64,000 nt of DNA from Acidobacteriota bacterium (GTDB lineage Bacteria; Acidobacteriota; Terriglobia; Bryobacterales; Bryobacteraceae): positions 145,813 to 209,812 of the forward strand of contig JAPKYZ010000092.1 in assembly GCA_026394055.1 (NCBI GenBank). Reading direction: 5' to 3'. The notes beneath the pieces are model-generated. The model did not search any database and had not been told where the DNA came from. It saw nothing but the letters and a program-made list of their open reading frames with translations. Made by a program: the position numbers and the translations under genes. Shown piece after piece: positions 50,884 through 59,523 of this stretch. The first letter of the stretch is position 1. Each line of letters begins with the position of its first letter.

Positions 50884-51843
50884 ATGCCCGACTCACCCCA
50901 TCGATTGACTCTCGGATTAGCTCAGATCGCGCCGGTTTGGCTAAACCGCGCCGCCACGCTGACCAAAGTAACCCGGTACGTCCAGCAAGCGGCTGCAAAA
51001 GGCTGCCAGTTGGTAGTGTTCGGGGAAGCGCTGGTGCCGGGGTACCCGTTTTGGCTGGAGCTCACCGATGCCGCGCGCTTTAATTCCAGCCTGCAAAAAG
51101 GGATCTTTGCCGACTATGCCGAACAAGCCATTCAGATCGAAGCCGGCCACCTGGACGAGCTGTGCGCGACGGCTGCGGAACACAGAATCGCCATCTATCT
51201 GGGCACGATTGAGCGGCCGGCGGATCGGGGCGGCCACAGCCTCTATTGCACGCTGGTCTACATCAGCCCGGACGGGGTAATCGGCTCCGTCCATCGCAAG
51301 CTGACGCCCACCTACGAAGAACGGCTGGCGTGGTCGGCGGGTGATGGGCATGGCTTGAGGACGCACCGGCTGGGTGCGTTCTGCGTGGGCGGGTTGAACT
51401 GTTGGGAGAACTGGATGCCGCTGCCGCGCGCCGCGCTCTATGGGCAGGGGGAAGATCTTCACATCGCGGTTTGGCCGGGCGCGACCCGGAATACGGTGGA
51501 CGTCACACGCTTCATCGCGCTGGAGTCGAGATCATTCGTCGTCTCCGTGTCCGGCCTGATGCGGCGCAGTGACATCGGAAGCTCCGCCCCCTGGCGAGAG
51601 TTGATGTCCGGCAACAGCCCGGAGGTGCTGGCCGACGGAGGAAGCTGCCTGGCTGGGCCGGATGGCCGATGGCTGATCGCGCCGGCGCCCGCCGAGGAGA
51701 CACTGCTGGTGGCCACGATCGACCACCGCGAGGTGTTGCGAGAGCGGCAGAACCTGGATGTCTCCGGACACTATGCACGGCCGGACGTCACGCGCCTGGA
51801 AGTGAATCGGCAGCGCCAGAACATCCTGAAATTGACGCACTGA
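50884..51843 (+). CDS. Nitrilase-family carbon-nitrogen hydrolase
   Basis: A 319-residue enzyme of the CN-hydrolase superfamily. The catalytic triad is visible: Glu48 in FGEALVPGYP, Lys139 in HRKLTPTYEE and Cys173 in LNCWENWMP. The last of these matches branch 1 nitrilases and cyanide dihydratase-like members, which hydrolyse nitriles to acids and ammonia. The substrate cannot be told from sequence. The ATG at 50884 was preferred because it opens just ahead of TLGLAQIAP; the frame is open to 50830. It overlaps the nitroreductase start by one base (TGATG), so the two are coupled. Confidence 0.92.
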   Translation: MPDSPHRLTLGLAQIAPVWLNRAATLTKVTRYVQQAAAKGCQLVVFGEALVPGYPFWLELTDAARFNSSLQKGIFADYAEQAIQIEAGHLDELCATAAEHRIAIYLGTIERPADRGGHSLYCTLVYISPDGVIGSVHRKLTPTYEERLAWSAGDGHGLRTHRLGAFCVGGLNCWENWMPLPRAALYGQGEDLHIAVWPGATRNTVDVTRFIALESRSFVVSVSGLMRRSDIGSSAPWRELMSGNSPEVLADGGSCLAGPDGRWLIAPAPAEETLLVATIDHREVLRERQNLDVSGHYARPDVTRLEVNRQRQNILKLTH

Positions 51844-52520
51844 TGGCGATGACGCATCCCCATATCCCACTCCAGTTCGAGCGCCGCCCGGAGGCGGAGC
51901 AGTTGACGGCCTTCCGCAATTTCCTCACTTCGATTGCCACCCGCCGCAGCGTGCGCTTCTTCTCGCCGGAGCCGGTGGCCCTGGAACTGATCACCAATGC
52001 CATCCGGTGCGCCTCGCTGGCCCCGAGCGGTGCCAACCAGCAGCCATGGCGCTTTGTGGTGGTGGCGGACCCCGTGGTGAAGCGCCAGATCCGCGAAGCC
52101 GCCGAAGCCGAGGAACGCGAGAGTTACCAGCACCGCATGCCGCCGGAGTGGCTGCAGGCCTTGGCGCCGCTGGGTACGGACTGGCACAAGGAGTTTCTGG
52201 AAGCGGCTCCCTACCTGATCGTCGTGTTTCGGGTGGACTACGGGCTAGCGGAAACGGCAGAGGGCGAGCAGCGAACGAAGCATTACTACGTCCAGGAGTC
52301 CGTGGGCATTGCGACGGGGTTCCTGTTGGCTGCTCTGCACTTGAGCGGACTGGCGACACTCACGCACACCCCCAGCCCCATGGGCTTCCTCCAGAACATC
52401 CTGGACCGGCCCAAGAATGAGCGTCCGTTTGTGCTGATCCCCGTAGGCTTGCCGGCGGCTGACGCCACCGTTCCGGACATCGCCAAGAAGAGTTTGTCGG
52501 ACTTGATGACGATCCGGTAG
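51843..52520 (+). CDS. FMN-dependent nitroreductase-family protein, iodotyrosine deiodinase-like
   Basis: A 225-residue flavoprotein of the nitroreductase superfamily. FMN-binding segments are RRSVRFFSPEPV near residue 35, APSGANQQPWRFVVV near residue 60, and GLATLTHTPSPMGFLQNIL near residue 180. VQESVGIATGFLLAALHLSG is the conserved helix. Both the SGANxxPW motif and the C-terminal pattern resemble the BluB/iodotyrosine deiodinase branch, in which halogenated or other aromatic substrates are reduced. The role is uncertain. Translation is coupled to the nitrilase, suggesting joint action on aromatic nitrile- or halide-bearing compounds, an inference. Confidence 0.86.
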   Translation: MAMTHPHIPLQFERRPEAEQLTAFRNFLTSIATRRSVRFFSPEPVALELITNAIRCASLAPSGANQQPWRFVVVADPVVKRQIREAAEAEERESYQHRMPPEWLQALAPLGTDWHKEFLEAAPYLIVVFRVDYGLAETAEGEQRTKHYYVQESVGIATGFLLAALHLSGLATLTHTPSPMGFLQNILDRPKNERPFVLIPVGLPAADATVPDIAKKSLSDLMTIR

Positions 52521-52566
52521 TGTTGTCTTCTGCCGGCGCTGCTTTGCGTTCATAATGGTTCGATCC

Positions 52567-54702
52567 ATGCGTAAGCGTTTACTGGTTGGTCTGGCTTTGG
52601 CCGCGCTCTCAGTGCCGGCGGCGGTGGCGGCGGGTGCTCCGGAGATTTTGTGGGACAAGTTTGGTGTCCCGCATATCTTCGCCGCCACTCTCGATGATAT
52701 GTTCTACGCCCACGGCTGGGCGCAGATCCACAATCAGGCGGATCTGCTGCTGAAGCTCTATGGCGAAAGCCGGGGGCGCGCGGCGGAGTATTGGGGCCCG
52801 TCGAACATTGCGGCGGACCGCTGGGTCCACTTGAATGGCGTGCCGCAGCGGGCGCAGCAGTGGTATCAGGCGCAGACGCCCGAGTTCCGGCGCCACCTGG
52901 ACGCCTTCGCCGCGGGCATCAATGCTTACGCTAAGGCTCACCCGGAGCATGCGAGTGCTCAATACCGAGTTGTCCTGCCGGTCTCCGGCGTCGATGTGGT
53001 GGGCCACACGCTGCGGGCGGTGCACTACATGTACATGGGCTCCCAGGCGCGCATGCGGAGCGAGGTGGCTCCACTGCTGCCCCAGCGCCGGACCGCTGAG
53101 GTGCGCTCGATCCTAGAGGAGCCGGTGGCGGACGCCGGGTCGAACACCTGGACCGTGGGGCCGCCGCGCTCGGCCAGCGGCAAGGCGATGCTGGTGATCA
53201 ACCCGCACCTGGTGTGGGAGGACTTCTACAGCTACATGGAGGTGCACCTCACCGCCCCCGGCTACGACCTGTATGGCGCGCCGCAGATTGGTTTCCCGGT
53301 TCCGGTGATTGGCTTCAATCGCCATACGGGCTGGGGACGGACGGTGAACACCATCGATACGGTGGATTTCTACCGCCTAACCGTGAAAGACGGCAAGTAC
53401 GAGTACGACGGCGCACTGAAGGCGTTTGAGACCGAGCAGAAGAGCTTCAAGGTGAAGCAGCCCAACGGAGCGGTGACCACCGAGACCATCACGATCCGCC
53501 GCAGCATCCAGGGTCCGGTGGTGTTTGATGACCAGGGCGTCACGGTCGCCATGCGCGTAGCGGGCATTGACCGGCCCAAGATGCTGGAACAGTGGTTCCG
53601 CATGGGCGGCGCGAAGAATCTGGAAGAGTTCAAAACGGCGCTTCGCCTGGAATCGATTCCGATGTGGAACGCCAACTACGCCGATGACCAGGGCCACATC
53701 ATGCTGGTGTTCAACGGCCTGGTGGCCAAGCGGCAGATGGGTGATCAAGCGTTCTGGAGCAAAGTGGTTCCGGGCGATACGTCGAAGACGATGTGGACCA
53801 GCTATCACTCCTTTGACGACCTGCCCAAATCGATTGACCCCAAGATCGGCTTCAACCAGAACACCAATGAGCCGCCGTGGCTGACCACGGTGCCTCAGCT
53901 GGACCCCAAGAAGTATCCGGCCTACATGGCGCCCGGCAACGAGAAGATGCCCACCTACCGCACGCGCCGTTCGCTGCGGATGTTGACCGAAGACAACTCG
54001 ATCACCTACGACGAACTGGTGGCCTACAAGCATTCAACGCGCATGGAAGCGGCGGACGCGATCCTGCCGGACTTACTGGAAGCGGCCAAGAAGTCGTCCG
54101 ATCCCGCGGTGGGCCGGGCAGCCAAGGTGCTGGCCGCGTGGGACCGGAACACCGATGCCACCAGCCGTGGCGGCGTGCTGTTCCAGGTGTTTGTCGACCG
54201 TTACTTCAGCACCAGCGAGACGTTTGAATCGAAGCTACGCGTGAAGTACGATCCCGCGAAGCCGATCGAATCAGGCTATGGCTTGAACGACCCGGCGGGC
54301 GCTGTGCAGGCGCTCGCGCTGGCGGCGTCCGATTGCATCAGCCTGTTTGGCACGCTCGATGTGCCGTGGGGTGACGTGTTCCGCTATGAACGCGGCAGGC
54401 TGGATCTTCCCGCCAACGGCGGCCATGGGCGCATGGGCGTCTTCCGCACCATGCAGTTCGGGCGGCGCAAAGGCAACAAGTTCTACGGCACGCACGGTGA
54501 GACGTTTGTGTGCGCGATTGAGTTCGGTGCTCCGCAGAAGGCCAACTGCCTGCTGGGCTACGGCAACGCCTCGCAGCCCGGGTCGTCGCACATTGAAGAT
54601 CAACTGCCGCTGCTGGCCGCCAAGAAGCTCCATCCGGTGTGGCGGGAGCGCAAAGAGATCACGGCGAATCTCGAAAAGCAGGAGACGCTGCCCGCGCGGT
54701 AG
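52567..54702 (+). CDS. Penicillin acylase family Ntn-hydrolase
   Basis: A 711-residue exported protein with signal peptide (MRKRLLVGLALAALSVPAAVAAG). It has the usual penicillin-acylase layout: alpha chain to about residue 190, then Gly191-Ser192-Asn193 (GSNTWTVGP), where autocleavage exposes Ser192 as the N-terminal nucleophile of the beta chain. The beta chain has NPHLVWEDFYSYMEVHL, VPVIGFNRHTGWGRTVNTID and the C-terminal WRERKEI region. Relatives include aculeacin A acylase and acyl-homoserine lactone acylases, so possible substrates are acylated amides or quorum signals. It starts at the second ATG, 47 bases after the nitroreductase stop. Confidence 0.87.
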   Translation: MRKRLLVGLALAALSVPAAVAAGAPEILWDKFGVPHIFAATLDDMFYAHGWAQIHNQADLLLKLYGESRGRAAEYWGPSNIAADRWVHLNGVPQRAQQWYQAQTPEFRRHLDAFAAGINAYAKAHPEHASAQYRVVLPVSGVDVVGHTLRAVHYMYMGSQARMRSEVAPLLPQRRTAEVRSILEEPVADAGSNTWTVGPPRSASGKAMLVINPHLVWEDFYSYMEVHLTAPGYDLYGAPQIGFPVPVIGFNRHTGWGRTVNTIDTVDFYRLTVKDGKYEYDGALKAFETEQKSFKVKQPNGAVTTETITIRRSIQGPVVFDDQGVTVAMRVAGIDRPKMLEQWFRMGGAKNLEEFKTALRLESIPMWNANYADDQGHIMLVFNGLVAKRQMGDQAFWSKVVPGDTSKTMWTSYHSFDDLPKSIDPKIGFNQNTNEPPWLTTVPQLDPKKYPAYMAPGNEKMPTYRTRRSLRMLTEDNSITYDELVAYKHSTRMEAADAILPDLLEAAKKSSDPAVGRAAKVLAAWDRNTDATSRGGVLFQVFVDRYFSTSETFESKLRVKYDPAKPIESGYGLNDPAGAVQALALAASDCISLFGTLDVPWGDVFRYERGRLDLPANGGHGRMGVFRTMQFGRRKGNKFYGTHGETFVCAIEFGAPQKANCLLGYGNASQPGSSHIEDQLPLLAAKKLHPVWRERKEITANLEKQETLPAR

Positions 54703-54746
54703 GGCCGCTGTTCTGGTTAGCCTTCCTGCGGCGTCCGGTCCGATTC

Positions 54747-54813
54747 AGCCCCATGCGTGAGCTTGGGGCTTTGTGCGGGACCACGAAAAAGCCCCAAGCT
54801 CACGCATGGGGCT
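54747..54813. repeat. Perfect 24-bp inverted repeat between convergent genes
   Basis: The 24 bases at 54747-54770 (starting AGCCCCATGC) are an exact inverse of 54790-54813, with a 19-base loop between them. The hairpin is very stable and sits between the acylase stop and a convergent gene, so it may terminate both transcripts. There is no poly-T on either side. A related single arm occurs at 20955-20979. Confidence 0.75.
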
Positions 54814-54820
54814 GGCCGGC

Positions 54821-55006
54821 TTACCGGTGGCCGAAGTACATCAGCCAGCCTAGGCCGAACATGGCGGCCATGAAGCAGCCGAAGCAATAGAGGCCGTAGT
54901 GCAGGCGTTCCTTGTCGGTGCGCTTGGTGACGATGCCCAGCACGACGCTGGTGAACAGGGCAAACAGGACCGCTGCTTCAAAGTGGGAGAGGCTCAATTT
55001 CGGCAT
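54821..55006 (-). CDS. Small membrane protein
   Basis: A 61-residue protein with two predicted membrane helices, AAVLFALFTSVVLGIVT and YGLYCFGCFMAAMFGLGWLMYFG, joined by a charged KRTDKERLHY loop. It starts 12 bases after the gene at 55019 and is likely cotranscribed. No family recognised. Its length and codon pattern, with translation close to a longer membrane gene, support a real gene. Confidence 0.62.
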   Translation of the reverse strand: MPKLSLSHFEAAVLFALFTSVVLGIVTKRTDKERLHYGLYCFGCFMAAMFGLGWLMYFGHR

Positions 55007-55018
55007 GGAAGTGCGTCC

Positions 55019-55396
55019 TTAGTCTTTCTGCCCGGTGGCGATCTCGTAGGCGTCCACCATGGCCAGGATGTTCAGCAGACCGGCGCCTACCAGAAACTTG
55101 GTGCCGTAGTCATGCACATGGCCCGCCATATCGGGCTGGGCGTAGCCCATCCACGTGGCCATGAAGTAGAGGATGCCGGAGGCCATGTCGCCGATGAATC
55201 CACCGTAGTAGATCAACATCGTCAGCAAGTCGCCATTCTGGGGCTCAAACATTGCCCCGCGCATCATCAGGCCCAGCAGGAACATCACCACGACGCTGGC
55301 GGAGAGCATCATGCCCCGGACACGATGGCCCAGCAGCAGATGTCCGCCCCCAGGAAGGATCCAGCCCAGCGCCACGGCGGGCAGCCATTTGTTCAT
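55019..55396 (-). CDS. Small polytopic membrane protein (DUF6677-like)
   Basis: A 125-residue protein with about four membrane helices: WLPAVALGWILPGGGHLLLG, MMLSASVVVMFLLGLMM, LLTMLIYYGGFIGDMASGILYF and LVGAGLLNILAMVDAYEI. GGGHLLLGHRVRG near the start resembles the TM2/DUF6677-type family of acidobacteria; I am not certain of the number. The function is unknown. Transcribed downstream of nadD, with a tandem repeat between. Confidence 0.65.
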   Translation of the reverse strand: MNKWLPAVALGWILPGGGHLLLGHRVRGMMLSASVVVMFLLGLMMRGAMFEPQNGDLLTMLIYYGGFIGDMASGILYFMATWMGYAQPDMAGHVHDYGTKFLVGAGLLNILAMVDAYEIATGQKD

Positions 55397-55439
55397 AACC
55401 CTATTGTACGTAGCCGAGCGGGCCGAAGTTCAAGCCACC

Positions 55440-55485
55440 GGCGAAAGCCGGAAGGTCAGGCAGGCGAAAGCCGGAAGGTCAGGCA
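55440..55485. repeat. Tandem 23-bp repeat across the nadD stop codon
   Basis: Two exact copies of a 23-base unit (GGCGAAAGCCGGAAGGTCAG plus GCA) at 55440-55462 and 55463-55485. The nadD stop codon at 55479-55481 lies inside the second copy, and a related GGCGGAAGCCGG follows. It looks like a recent duplication. Confidence 0.75.
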
Positions 55486-56015
55486 ACTGGCGGAAGCCGG
55501 TAGAGATGGTGCTGCTCGATGTAGGCCAGCACAGGCGCAGGTAGCTCCGCTGGACGCTGCCCCTGCGCCAATTGGGCGCGGATGGCCGAGCTCGAGACAT
55601 TGAGCGCCAAAGAATCAAGCTGCCGTACGCGAGCCCCGGGCGGCGTGGCATAGACGTGACCCGGCCGCGACACCACGATGAATTCGGTCATCGTGAGCAC
55701 TTCGCGCCACCGGTACCAGGATTCGATTTCGGCAAAAGCATCCGCGCCGATCACAAACGCTCGCGGCTCCGGGAAGTGTTGCAGGGTATCGAAGGTGTAG
55801 CTACGTTCGCCGCCGCTTTCGATCTCTGAGACTTCTTCCGCCACCAGCCGGGCCATGGCGACGCGGTGCGCAAAGGGGGTCTGCATTGGCTTGTGCGGGG
55901 GATTGCCGGAGGGCACCAGCACGACGCGGGTGTAGCCCAGCCGCTTCACTTCTTCGATCACCGCCAGGTGGCCGGAATGGATCGGGTCAAACGCGCCGCC
56001 GAACAGTGCCGTCAC
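55479..56015 (-). CDS. nadD: Nicotinate-nucleotide adenylyltransferase
   Basis: Adenylates nicotinate mononucleotide with ATP to deamido-NAD in NAD synthesis. The 178-residue length is slightly short but normal for NadD. The nucleotide motif GGAFDPIHSGHLAV (residues 6-19) and the C-terminal SSSAIRAQL match the family. PSGNPPHK and FVIGADAFAEIESW lie between. Together with nadC at 2275-3087 it covers two steps of de novo NAD formation. Its upstream neighbour is rnhA, beyond a repeat-rich gap of 139 bases. Confidence 0.92.
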   Translation of the reverse strand: MTALFGGAFDPIHSGHLAVIEEVKRLGYTRVVLVPSGNPPHKPMQTPFAHRVAMARLVAEEVSEIESGGERSYTFDTLQHFPEPRAFVIGADAFAEIESWYRWREVLTMTEFIVVSRPGHVYATPPGARVRQLDSLALNVSSSAIRAQLAQGQRPAELPAPVLAYIEQHHLYRLPPVA

Positions 56016-56040
56016 ATCACACCGAGCAGGCTACTGAAAA

Positions 56041-56079
56041 GAGGGCAGGACCGCTCCTGCTGGTCGCGGCTCGGTACGG
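56041..56079. repeat. Copy of the GAGGGCAGGA...GCTCGG dispersed repeat
   Basis: Bases 56050-56075 are identical to 38258-38283 (26 of 26). It lies in the 139-base gap between the nadD start and the rnhA stop. A full inverted partner is not evident, so this is likely a single arm of the hairpin family. The rest of the gap shows nothing recognised. Confidence 0.65.
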
Positions 56080-56154
56080 CATCGCTTATTGTTTGCAATA
56101 CGTTCGATTTTACAGTGCGTGCTCTTTCGATTGAAAGCGCCGCCTGCGGCGTGC

Positions 56155-56589
56155 CTACTTGCCTGCCCGAGCGGCGGCGGTGGCCATTTCGTCACACCGG
56201 TTGTTGTCGGGATGGTCGGCGTGGCCTTTGGTCCACTTCCATTCGGTCCGGTGGCGGGAGTTCTGTTCGTCCAGCGCCTCCCAGAGATCCTGGTTCTTCA
56301 CCGGCTCCTTCGATGCCGTCTTCCAGCCGCGCGCCTTCCACCCAATGATCCACTTGGTGATGCCGTTGCGCATGTATTCGGAATCCGTGGTGATCTCCAC
56401 CTCGCAGACCTCTTTCAGCGCCTTCAAGCCTTCGACGGCGGCCATCAGTTCCATGCGGTTGTTGGTGGTGTCACGCTCAAAGCCGGAGGCTTCGCGGACA
56501 TGTTCTCCAAAGCGGAGGATGTAGGCCCAACCGCCCGGCCCGGGGTTGCCCAGGCAGGCTCCATCCGTAAACAGCTGTACCTTCTTCAA
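56155..56589 (-). CDS. rnhA: Ribonuclease HI
   Basis: Degrades the RNA strand of RNA-DNA hybrids. The 144-residue protein carries all four acidic catalytic residues: Asp9 in [11 protein letters not shown], Glu47 in NNRMELMA, Asp69 in ITTDSEY, and Asp133 in NRCDEMA. The handle segment [21 protein letters not shown] is also present. The start overlaps the end of dusB by four bases (ATGA-type), implying coupled translation. Confidence 0.96.
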   Translation of the reverse strand: MKKVQLFTDGACLGNPGPGGWAYILRFGEHVREASGFERDTTNNRMELMAAVEGLKALKEVCEVEITTDSEYMRNGITKWIIGWKARGWKTASKEPVKNQDLWEALDEQNSRHRTEWKWTKGHADHPDNNRCDEMATAAARAGK

Positions 56590-57680
56590 GCGGCCACTGG
56601 CTCCTCAATTGATTCTTCATTGCTCGCCGCGCCGGTCAGCAGTTCTTCAAAGAACCGGTCCACTTGATCGATGATGGTGCCGGGGTCGCGCGAGGTGTAG
56701 ATGGCGGACCGCAGTTTCGACCCATGCCGGATCCCGTGCGTGAAGTACGTCGCGAACTGCTTCATCTTGCCCACGGCGTCGAGCGCGACCTCCGTGCCGC
56801 CCGAAAAATCGATGTCCCGATTGACCACCGTGTGGTGACGCCCGGCCAGCATCTCAAAATAGCGGCGCATCAATTCGTAGCGCATGCGCTCAGTGGGCTG
56901 CGAATAGTGGCCCGTCGCGGAGTACTCCGCGATCTGGCGGAAGATCCACGGGTTGGCGGAGGCGCAACGCCCAATCATCACCGCATCACAGCCCGTTTCG
57001 GCCACCATGCGGTAGGCATCTTCGGGTGAATTGACGTCACCGTTGCCGATGACGGGGATCTTGACGTGGGCCTTCAGGTCGGCGATGTGGGTCCAGTTGG
57101 CGTGGCCGGCGTAGCCTTGTTCGCGCGTGCGGGGATGCAGCGCGACGGCGGCCAGGCCGCAATCTTCGCTCATTTGGCCCATCTGCTTGTAGACCAGTTC
57201 GCGATCATTCCAGCCGCTGCGGAACTTGCAGGTGAGCGGAATCTTGATGGCGGCGCGCACGGCCTTTAAGATGCTTTCGACCAGCGGCAGATCTCGCAGG
57301 CAGCCCGAGCCGCCGTTGCAACGGACGACCTTCTTCACCGGGCAACCGAAATTGATGTCGACGATGTCGAAGCCCAGATCCTCACAGACGCGCGCGGCGT
57401 CAGCCATCACCTTTGGATCGCTGCCGAACAGCTGCGCCGAAATCGGCCGCTCCTGCGGCTCAAAGGCGAGATAGCGCTTGGTCTTGGTGCCTTTGTTGGC
57501 TTTCACCGACGCGACGATGCCGTGGGAGCTGGTGAACTCCGTCATCAACAGTCCGCAGCTGCCCTGCTGCCGGATCAGTTGCCGGAAAACGGTATCGGTG
57601 ACGCCCGCCATCGGCGCCAGCACCACCGCCGGAGCGATCGTGTGCGGGCCGACCGCGAAACTGGGGGGAAACTTCTCCAC
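56586..57680 (-). CDS. dusB: tRNA-dihydrouridine synthase (DusB type)
   Basis: A flavin-dependent enzyme that reduces uridine to dihydrouridine in tRNA. The 364-residue protein begins with [13 protein letters not shown] and has [11 protein letters not shown], with the catalytic Cys113, followed by [26 protein letters not shown] and [13 protein letters not shown] for FMN. The length and the order of these motifs suit DusB. It is first in a run with rnhA. The C-terminal 20 residues ([13 protein letters not shown]) are acidic and unlike the family, perhaps a lineage tail. Confidence 0.94.
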   Translation of the reverse strand: MEKFPPSFAVGPHTIAPAVVLAPMAGVTDTVFRQLIRQQGSCGLLMTEFTSSHGIVASVKANKGTKTKRYLAFEPQERPISAQLFGSDPKVMADAARVCEDLGFDIVDINFGCPVKKVVRCNGGSGCLRDLPLVESILKAVRAAIKIPLTCKFRSGWNDRELVYKQMGQMSEDCGLAAVALHPRTREQGYAGHANWTHIADLKAHVKIPVIGNGDVNSPEDAYRMVAETGCDAVMIGRCASANPWIFRQIAEYSATGHYSQPTERMRYELMRRYFEMLAGRHHTVVNRDIDFSGGTEVALDAVGKMKQFATYFTHGIRHGSKLRSAIYTSRDPGTIIDQVDRFFEELLTGAASNEESIEEPVAA

Positions 57681-57762
57681 TCTATGAGTTTACGAGACTC
57701 GCCGGGCTGATCCCAAATGCCGGTGAGCAGCGCGGGTGGCCGCGCTACCATATGAGATTCCC

Positions 57763-59430
57763 ATGGATCGACGCACCTGGCTCCAACTCACCGCAATTCT
57801 CGCTGCCGCCCGCCCCGCGATGGCTCAACAACAGGGTCCGCCGCCGGTGCCGCAGCGGGTGACCCCGGAGCAGGCCGCGGCCGCTCTGAAGCTGCTGGGG
57901 CTTGAGTTTTCTGAGGCCGACATTGCACTGATGATCCCGAACCTCAACCGGTCGCTCGCCGGCTATGAGGAGCTGCGGCAGGTGCCGATTCCGCTCGATA
58001 CTGAGCCGGCCTTCTCCTTCCACCCCGGCTTGCCGTCGGCACCTGCTCCTTCGGGCAAGAAGGTTTTCAAGCCCTCGAAATTGAAGGCGCCGTCGAAGGC
58101 CACGTGGAAGAGCGTCGAGGAGCTGGCCTTTCTGCCGGTCACGGAGCTGGCGCCGCTCGTGAAGAAGAAGCTGGTCAGCTCGACGGAGCTGACCAAGATG
58201 TACCTGGAGCGCTTGAAGAAGTTCGGGCCACGGCTAACGTGCGTCATCAGCCTTACTGAAGGGCTGGCCTTGCAGCAAGCGGCCCAGGCGGATGAAGAGA
58301 TCCGGCGCGGCAAGTATCGGGGTCCGTTGCACGGCATCCCGTGGGGCGCCAAGGATCTGTTGGCGACCAAGGGCATCCCCACCACCTGGGGCGCGGAGCC
58401 GTTTCGGGAACAGATGATCGACCGCGATGCCACCGTCGTCGAGCGGTTGCGCAATGCTGGGGCGGTTCTGGTGGCCAAGCTTTCGATGGGCGCGCTGGCG
58501 CAGGGCGGGCTCTGGTTTGGGGGCATGACGAAGACGCCCTGGAATATTGAGCAGACCTCCAGCGGCTCTTCCGCCGGGTCCGCTTCGGCCACGGCGGCGG
58601 GGCTGGTGGGCTTTTCGATTGGCACGGAGACGCTGGGGTCGATTGTGTCGCCCAGTGTGCGCTGCGGCACCACTGGGTTGCGGCCCACCTATGGCCGCGT
58701 GAGCCGCTCCGGCGCGATGGCGCTGAGCTGGACGATGGACAAGATCGGGCCGATTTGCCGGGGCGTCGAAGATTGCGCGCTGGTCTTGAACGCTATCTAC
58801 GGACCCGATGGCCAGGATCGCACCGTGACCGGCCATCCGTTCCAGTGGGACGCCACGCACCCGTTGAAAGGGCTGCGGATCGGGTATCTGGAAGCGGCGT
58901 TCGCCAACTTCAAGGACGCGGAGAAGAAGGTGTACGACCAGGTGTTCGCCGATCTCAAGAAAGCCGGAGTCGAGATGAAACCCGTGGCGATGACGGACGA
59001 CGATGGCCGCAAGCTGAGCTTCCTGCTGAGTGCGGAAGCGGCCGCCGCGTTTGACGACATCACGCGCGACGGCAAGGTCGCTACGCTGAAAGGGCAACAC
59101 CGAAACGATTGGCCCAACACGTTCCGCAGCTCGCGGCTGATTCCGGCGGTGGAATACATTCGTGCGCAACGCGGGCGCACGCTGCTGATCGAAAAGATGG
59201 ACAAGTTCTTTGCTGATTGGGACTGCTTGGTCATCCCGCCCATGGCGCTGCTGACCACCACCAACCTCACCGGCCACCCGCAAGTGGTGATGAAGTGCGG
59301 CTTTGTCGACGGCATGCCACGCAGCTTGAGCTTCCTCGGCAAACCGTACGATGAGGGGACACCGCTTCGCGTCGCACTGGCCTATGAGCAGGTGACGCAG
59401 TGGCATAAGCAGCACCCTCCGCTGAGCTAA
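57763..59430 (+). CDS. Exported amidase-signature hydrolase
   Basis: A 555-residue protein. MDRRTWLQLTAILAAARPAMA is a twin-arginine-like signal. The amidase signature domain lies at about residues 125-550, with catalytic Lys197 in WGAKDLL, the SSGSSAGSASA loop (cis-Ser near 269-270), and nucleophile Ser293 in GTETLGSIVSP. Residues about 30-115 form a Pro/Ala-rich extension typical of secreted amidases. It should hydrolyse an amide in the periplasm. The start at 57763 is chosen because it opens the signal. Divergent from dusB. Confidence 0.9.
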   Translation: MDRRTWLQLTAILAAARPAMAQQQGPPPVPQRVTPEQAAAALKLLGLEFSEADIALMIPNLNRSLAGYEELRQVPIPLDTEPAFSFHPGLPSAPAPSGKKVFKPSKLKAPSKATWKSVEELAFLPVTELAPLVKKKLVSSTELTKMYLERLKKFGPRLTCVISLTEGLALQQAAQADEEIRRGKYRGPLHGIPWGAKDLLATKGIPTTWGAEPFREQMIDRDATVVERLRNAGAVLVAKLSMGALAQGGLWFGGMTKTPWNIEQTSSGSSAGSASATAAGLVGFSIGTETLGSIVSPSVRCGTTGLRPTYGRVSRSGAMALSWTMDKIGPICRGVEDCALVLNAIYGPDGQDRTVTGHPFQWDATHPLKGLRIGYLEAAFANFKDAEKKVYDQVFADLKKAGVEMKPVAMTDDDGRKLSFLLSAEAAAAFDDITRDGKVATLKGQHRNDWPNTFRSSRLIPAVEYIRAQRGRTLLIEKMDKFFADWDCLVIPPMALLTTTNLTGHPQVVMKCGFVDGMPRSLSFLGKPYDEGTPLRVALAYEQVTQWHKQHPPLS

Positions 59431-59523
59431 GCCGCCAGACTAGAGATACTTAATGTGGCGCGCTACGGAAATCTGAAACGTGGCGTATCCGGATACCGTT
59501 TTCTGGATTAGGGGATTGTTGTT

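Noticed and set aside
59485..59496. Perfect 12-bp palindrome GTATCCGGATAC before the glycine-zipper gene
   Set aside because: Several palindromes of this size are expected by chance in 64 kb; no second copy or related site was found.
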